Positions 61,286-64,000 of a stretch of DNA of 64,000 bases are shown here, one piece after another. This DNA is from Terracoccus sp. 273MFTsu3.1 (GTDB taxonomy: Bacteria > Actinomycetota > Actinomycetes > Actinomycetales > Dermatophilaceae), in the NCBI RefSeq assembly GCF_000383675.1, contig NZ_KB911821.1, positions 682,001 through 746,000 of the forward strand, in the 5' to 3' direction. Each line of letters begins with the position of its first letter. The first letter of the stretch is position 1. Made by a program: the position numbers and the translations under genes. The notes below the pieces were generated by a model. That model worked only from the letters and a program-made list of their open reading frames with translations. It had not been told where the DNA came from and ran no database searches.

Positions 61286-61924
61286 TCACCCCCACGCCCA
61301 GGAGTCGAGCACGGCGCGGTAGACGTCGAGCGCCTCCGGGTGGGCAGGATCGTAGGTGAGCCGGATCGCGAAGGCCTGCTCGGTGTAGGCCACGACGTAG
61401 TAGACATGGCGCACCTGCTCCGACTGGTCGACGACGATGCCCATCGCCCGGTAGCCGGCGATCTCGCGCTCGGGCGCCGCCATGGGCGTCAGACCCTTGG
61501 CCTCGAAGCCCTGACGGATCCCGTCGACGACCTCGGCCAGCGAGTGCGAGCCCACCTTGATGGGGCGCTCGACGGCGATGAACGCCGGCACGCCGTCGTC
61601 GTCGGGCTGCACGAGGCTGTCCGGTGGCGGGTCGAGGTCGCGCTCGGCCCGGCTCCACCCGACGGGTTGGAGATAGCTGTAGTCGACCCCGCGGACACGG
61701 TCCTCGGTCATCGCCACCGGGCCGACCGCTGACGGGAGCGGCTCGATGCGGTGGCCGCCGCTGTCGGTCGTCGGCGCCGCGGACGTCGGCAGGTGGACGA
61801 CGCCGACGTCGGTCGGGGTCGGCGCCACCGGGGCGGGGTCGGCGGAGCACCCGGCGAGGCCCGGGCCCACCACCAGGGCGATCGCCGGGAGGAGTGCCGC
61901 CGACGTCCTCACGCGAGACGCCAT
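61286..61924 (-). CDS. Lipoprotein of unknown function (paralogue A)
   Basis: 212 residues. The signal peptide ends in GLAGC with the modified Cys at 26. The mature domain (about 60-212) contains YSYLQPVGWSRAERD and ends AVLDSWAWG. The neighbour at 61929 ends LLSTWAWT and has a PPEGWTEATD segment in the matching position, so the two are likely tandem paralogues of an LpqN/PsbP-like fold. Extracytoplasmic and membrane-anchored. Ligand unknown. Confidence 0.78.
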   Translation of the reverse strand: MASRVRTSAALLPAIALVVGPGLAGCSADPAPVAPTPTDVGVVHLPTSAAPTTDSGGHRIEPLPSAVGPVAMTEDRVRGVDYSYLQPVGWSRAERDLDPPPDSLVQPDDDGVPAFIAVERPIKVGSHSLAEVVDGIRQGFEAKGLTPMAAPEREIAGYRAMGIVVDQSEQVRHVYYVVAYTEQAFAIRLTYDPAHPEALDVYRAVLDSWAWG

Positions 61925-61928
61925 GGGG

Positions 61929-62531
61929 CTACGTCCACGCCCAGGTCGAGAGGAGCTCGTCGAACTCGGCCATCGCGTGCGTCGCATCGGCCTGCGAGGA
62001 GCTGAGGGTGAGCAGGTAGATGCGGCCTGCCCGCGCGACGCCGTAGGAGCGGGCGAGCACCTTGATGCCCTGCTGCTCGAAGGTCGTCGTGAAGCCGACG
62101 GCCGAAGAGCCCGACACGCTCTTGTCGGGGGCCGAGGACACGGTGCGTCCCGCGGCTCCGAGCTGCTGGCGCCCCTTGGCCAGCTCGCCGTCGAGGACCG
62201 ACTGGTCGCCGGCGGCCGAGGTGACGACGAGGTTGTTGGCGAAGGCACCGACCTTCTTGGACGACAGGAGCACGAGGTCGATGTCGGCCACGCCGGTGGC
62301 CTTGTCGGTCGCCTCGGTCCACCCCTCCGGAGGCACGACCGTGAAGGCACCCGAGCGGCCCCGGACCTCGTCGCCCGCGGACGTCGTGGCCGAGCCGGTC
62401 GCCGTCGAACCCGACGCTGAGGCCGGGCTGCTCGCGGGCGGCGAGGCGGTGGTGTCCTTCGAGCAGCCCGTGAGCACCAGAGCGCAGGTGAGGACGCCCA
62501 CCGAGACGACGCGGGTCGGGCGGGCCTTCAT
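61929..62531 (-). CDS. Lipoprotein of unknown function (paralogue B)
   Basis: 200 residues. Lipobox VLTGC with Cys at 23, then a Ser/Ala/Thr-rich linker to about residue 55. The domain has FTVVPPEGWTEATDK and VLARSYGVARAGRIYLLTLS, and ends DELLSTWAWT. It precedes paralogue A by four bases, so the two are one operon. PsbP/LpqN-like folds are common for such actinobacterial lipoproteins, inferred from layout rather than proven. Confidence 0.78.
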   Translation of the reverse strand: MKARPTRVVSVGVLTCALVLTGCSKDTTASPPASSPASASGSTATGSATTSAGDEVRGRSGAFTVVPPEGWTEATDKATGVADIDLVLLSSKKVGAFANNLVVTSAAGDQSVLDGELAKGRQQLGAAGRTVSSAPDKSVSGSSAVGFTTTFEQQGIKVLARSYGVARAGRIYLLTLSSSQADATHAMAEFDELLSTWAWT

Positions 62532-62593
62532 GCGGACGATCCAACCACAGGTGGTCGGTGGCCGCCGGTCCGGTCTCGGGCCTGAGACACCGC

Positions 62594-63451
62594 TCAGACG
62601 GGAGAACGCCGCGCTCGCGTGGCCGCGGCGCGCGCGGCGAGGTCGTCGTCGCCCGGGTAGACGACCTCCTCGAGACTGAGGCCGTGCGGCGGCATGACGT
62701 GGATCCCCGCCGTGCGCTGGGCCCCGTCCCGGAGAGCCCGCGGCCAGTCCACGGCGCGACGGCCCTCGCCGACGGGCACGACGGCACCGACGAGCGACCG
62801 CACCATCGAGTGGCAGAACGCGTCAGCCCGCACCGTGGCGGCGAGCACGCCGTCGGGCAGGCGGACCCACGAGAAGTCGATCAGGGTACGCACGGTCGTC
62901 GCACCCTCCCGCTGCTTGCAGAACGCCGCGAAGTCCCGCAGTCCGACGAGCGAGCGTGACGCCTCGTCCATGGCCGCGACGTCGAGGGGTCGACGCCACC
63001 ACACGGTGTCATGGCGCCGGAGCGGGTCACGGTCTGCGTCGACGTCGGCAAGCCGGTAGAGGTAGCGGCGTTCGACCGCCGAGAAGCGTGCGTCGAAGCC
63101 GACGGGGGCCACCGCGGCACGGCGAACGACGACGTCCGTGCCCAGCAGGCCGCCGAGGCGACTGACGAGGGCCACCCCAGGCTCGCGGTCGGAGCGGCCC
63201 GGCAGGGCCGCCCACGCCCGGGCGTCGAGGTCGACGTGTGCGACCTGACCGCGCGCGTGGACGCCGGCGTCGGTGCGACCGGCCACGGTGACCCGGACGG
63301 GCTCGGGGCTGCGCAGCACGGTGGACAGGGCGGCGGTCAGCTCACCCTGGACCGTCCTCAGCGCCGGCTGGGCGGCCCACCCCGAGAAGGCCGTCCCGTC
63401 GTAGGCCAGGTCGAGGCGCACGCGCAGCGTGGACCCGCTCGACTCGTTCAT
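62594..63451 (-). CDS. truA: tRNA pseudouridine(38-40) synthase
   Basis: 285 residues. The catalytic Asp is D61 in VAGRTDAGVHARGQVAHVD (split: VAGRTDAGVHARG). The opening VRLDLAYDGTAFSGWAAQP and FCHSMVRSLVGAVVPVGEGRR complete the family pattern. It isomerises U38-U40 in the anticodon stem of many tRNAs. It is usually linked to the ribosomal-protein operon containing rplM-rpsI in actinobacteria, but here it is about 16 kb away from it. Confidence 0.96.
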   Translation of the reverse strand: MNESSGSTLRVRLDLAYDGTAFSGWAAQPALRTVQGELTAALSTVLRSPEPVRVTVAGRTDAGVHARGQVAHVDLDARAWAALPGRSDREPGVALVSRLGGLLGTDVVVRRAAVAPVGFDARFSAVERRYLYRLADVDADRDPLRRHDTVWWRRPLDVAAMDEASRSLVGLRDFAAFCKQREGATTVRTLIDFSWVRLPDGVLAATVRADAFCHSMVRSLVGAVVPVGEGRRAVDWPRALRDGAQRTAGIHVMPPHGLSLEEVVYPGDDDLAARAAATRARRSPV

Positions 63452-63579
63452 GGCGCCCGAGCCTAACGGGATCCGACGGGCGTCCGTGACTCGCGCCCGT
63501 CAACCACGCCGGGGCCGTGCACGTCCTATGAGTGGGCACCGGACGACCCGGTCCGGGCCCACCAGAAGGGGGAACCTCC

Positions 63580-64000
63580 ATGCACACCGTCACCCGCCGG
63601 CTCCTCGTCGCCGCGTGCGCGGCCGCACTCGCGGCCCCGGTCGCGTCCGCCGGCACCATCACACCCGCCACGGCGTCGACCGCGCCGTACTGCGGCATCA
63701 CCTGGGGATCGAGCGCGAAGGCGACGAGCCCCACCCAGCTCTGGACCGGCGCCGTCACCGGCGTCCGGGCCGGCCGGCACGCCTGCTACGACCGGCTCGT
63801 CATCGACCTCGCCCATGGCCGTGGCAGCCTGGGCTACGACGTCCGCTACGTCAGCGCCGTCACCGCGCCGGGCAGCGGCCTCCCCGTCGCCGTGAACGGT
63901 GGCGCGAGGATCCAGGTCACCGTCGACGCGCCGTCGGTCCTCGGCCGGACCACGACGACCTTCTCCGGCTGGACCACGTTCCGGCAGCTCCGGGGCATCG
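63580..64000 (+). CDS. AMIN-like domain secreted protein (5' part)
   Basis: The gene starts at ATG 63580 behind AAGGGGGAA and runs off the right edge after 140 codons. A signal peptide (residues 1-26, LAAPVASAG) precedes PYCGITWGSSAKATSP, TGVRAGRHACYDRLVIDLAHG and GYDVRYVSAV, the pattern of actinobacterial AMIN-like secreted proteins. The two Cys (in YCGI and HACYD) could form a disulfide. The function of the family is not known. Confidence 0.75.
   Translation, partial: MHTVTRRLLVAACAAALAAPVASAGTITPATASTAPYCGITWGSSAKATSPTQLWTGAVTGVRAGRHACYDRLVIDLAHGRGSLGYDVRYVSAVTAPGSGLPVAVNGGARIQVTVDAPSVLGRTTTTFSGWTTFRQLRGI

Overview
The window looks like chromosomal DNA of a high-GC actinobacterium (GC about 70% by eye, GTG and TTG starts common, strong G/C third-position bias). 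A WhiB protein, a DUF4245 protein, a DUF5995 protein, a Cys-rich-tail-free ROK regulator and an exonuclease VII large subunit with a basic tail all fit. An Intrasporangiaceae-type organism (Janibacter, Phycicoccus or Knoellia relatives) is my best guess; this is inference, because no rRNA is present. I saw no tRNA, rRNA, insertion sequence, prophage or CRISPR array.

Layout. 1-2446: tail of a peptide-transporter ATPase, a FrnE-like DsbA protein and a ferric-reductase-like flavocytochrome. 2513-8153: a spermidine/putrescine-type ABC importer (ATPase, lipoprotein, two permeases) divergent from a GntR-type regulator that is translationally coupled to a soluble Cache-domain protein. 8163-19844: mixed metabolic and unknown genes, including an eight-helix membrane protein, a DUF5995 protein, methylglyoxal synthase, a large GH63/MGH1-like glucosidase, a ROK regulator divergent from a DUF1479 oxygenase-like enzyme, an ArsC-like protein, a cold shock protein and two tiny CxxxxH/CxxC proteins. 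19874-39386: a housekeeping block conserved in actinobacteria (ychF, rmuC, ispH, xseA, xseB, DUF4245, glpX, class I fumarase) into which two paralogous substrate-binding/von Willebrand A proteins, a PfkB-type sugar kinase and an alpha-glucoside-type ABC importer are placed.

39441-49187: LtrA-family membrane protein, M3 oligopeptidase, glmM, a secreted protein, the rplM-rpsI operon and an ArsR-type regulator with an MFS exporter. 49187-64000: aldo/keto reductase, a 1931-residue secreted alpha-amylase/pullulanase, a cobalamin-binding MerR regulator divergent from a WhiB gene, YbaK, nitronate monooxygenase, an ABC-F ATPase, two related lipoproteins, truA and the start of an AMIN-like secreted protein.

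Alpha-glucan use is a recurring theme: secreted amylase/pullulanase, an oligosaccharide importer without its own ATPase, a cytoplasmic glucosidase and a sugar kinase. The most unusual signals are in the DNA itself. The octamer GTATGCCG occurs 22 times on the two strands, about tenfold above a composition-based expectation, equally in both orientations and enriched between genes. There is an exact 21-bp-arm inverted repeat over the start codon of the ArsR-type gene, a 22-bp-period array of CTCGAG palindromes, a 14-bp tandem array at the xseB stop codon and a 47-bp tandem duplication after rpsI.
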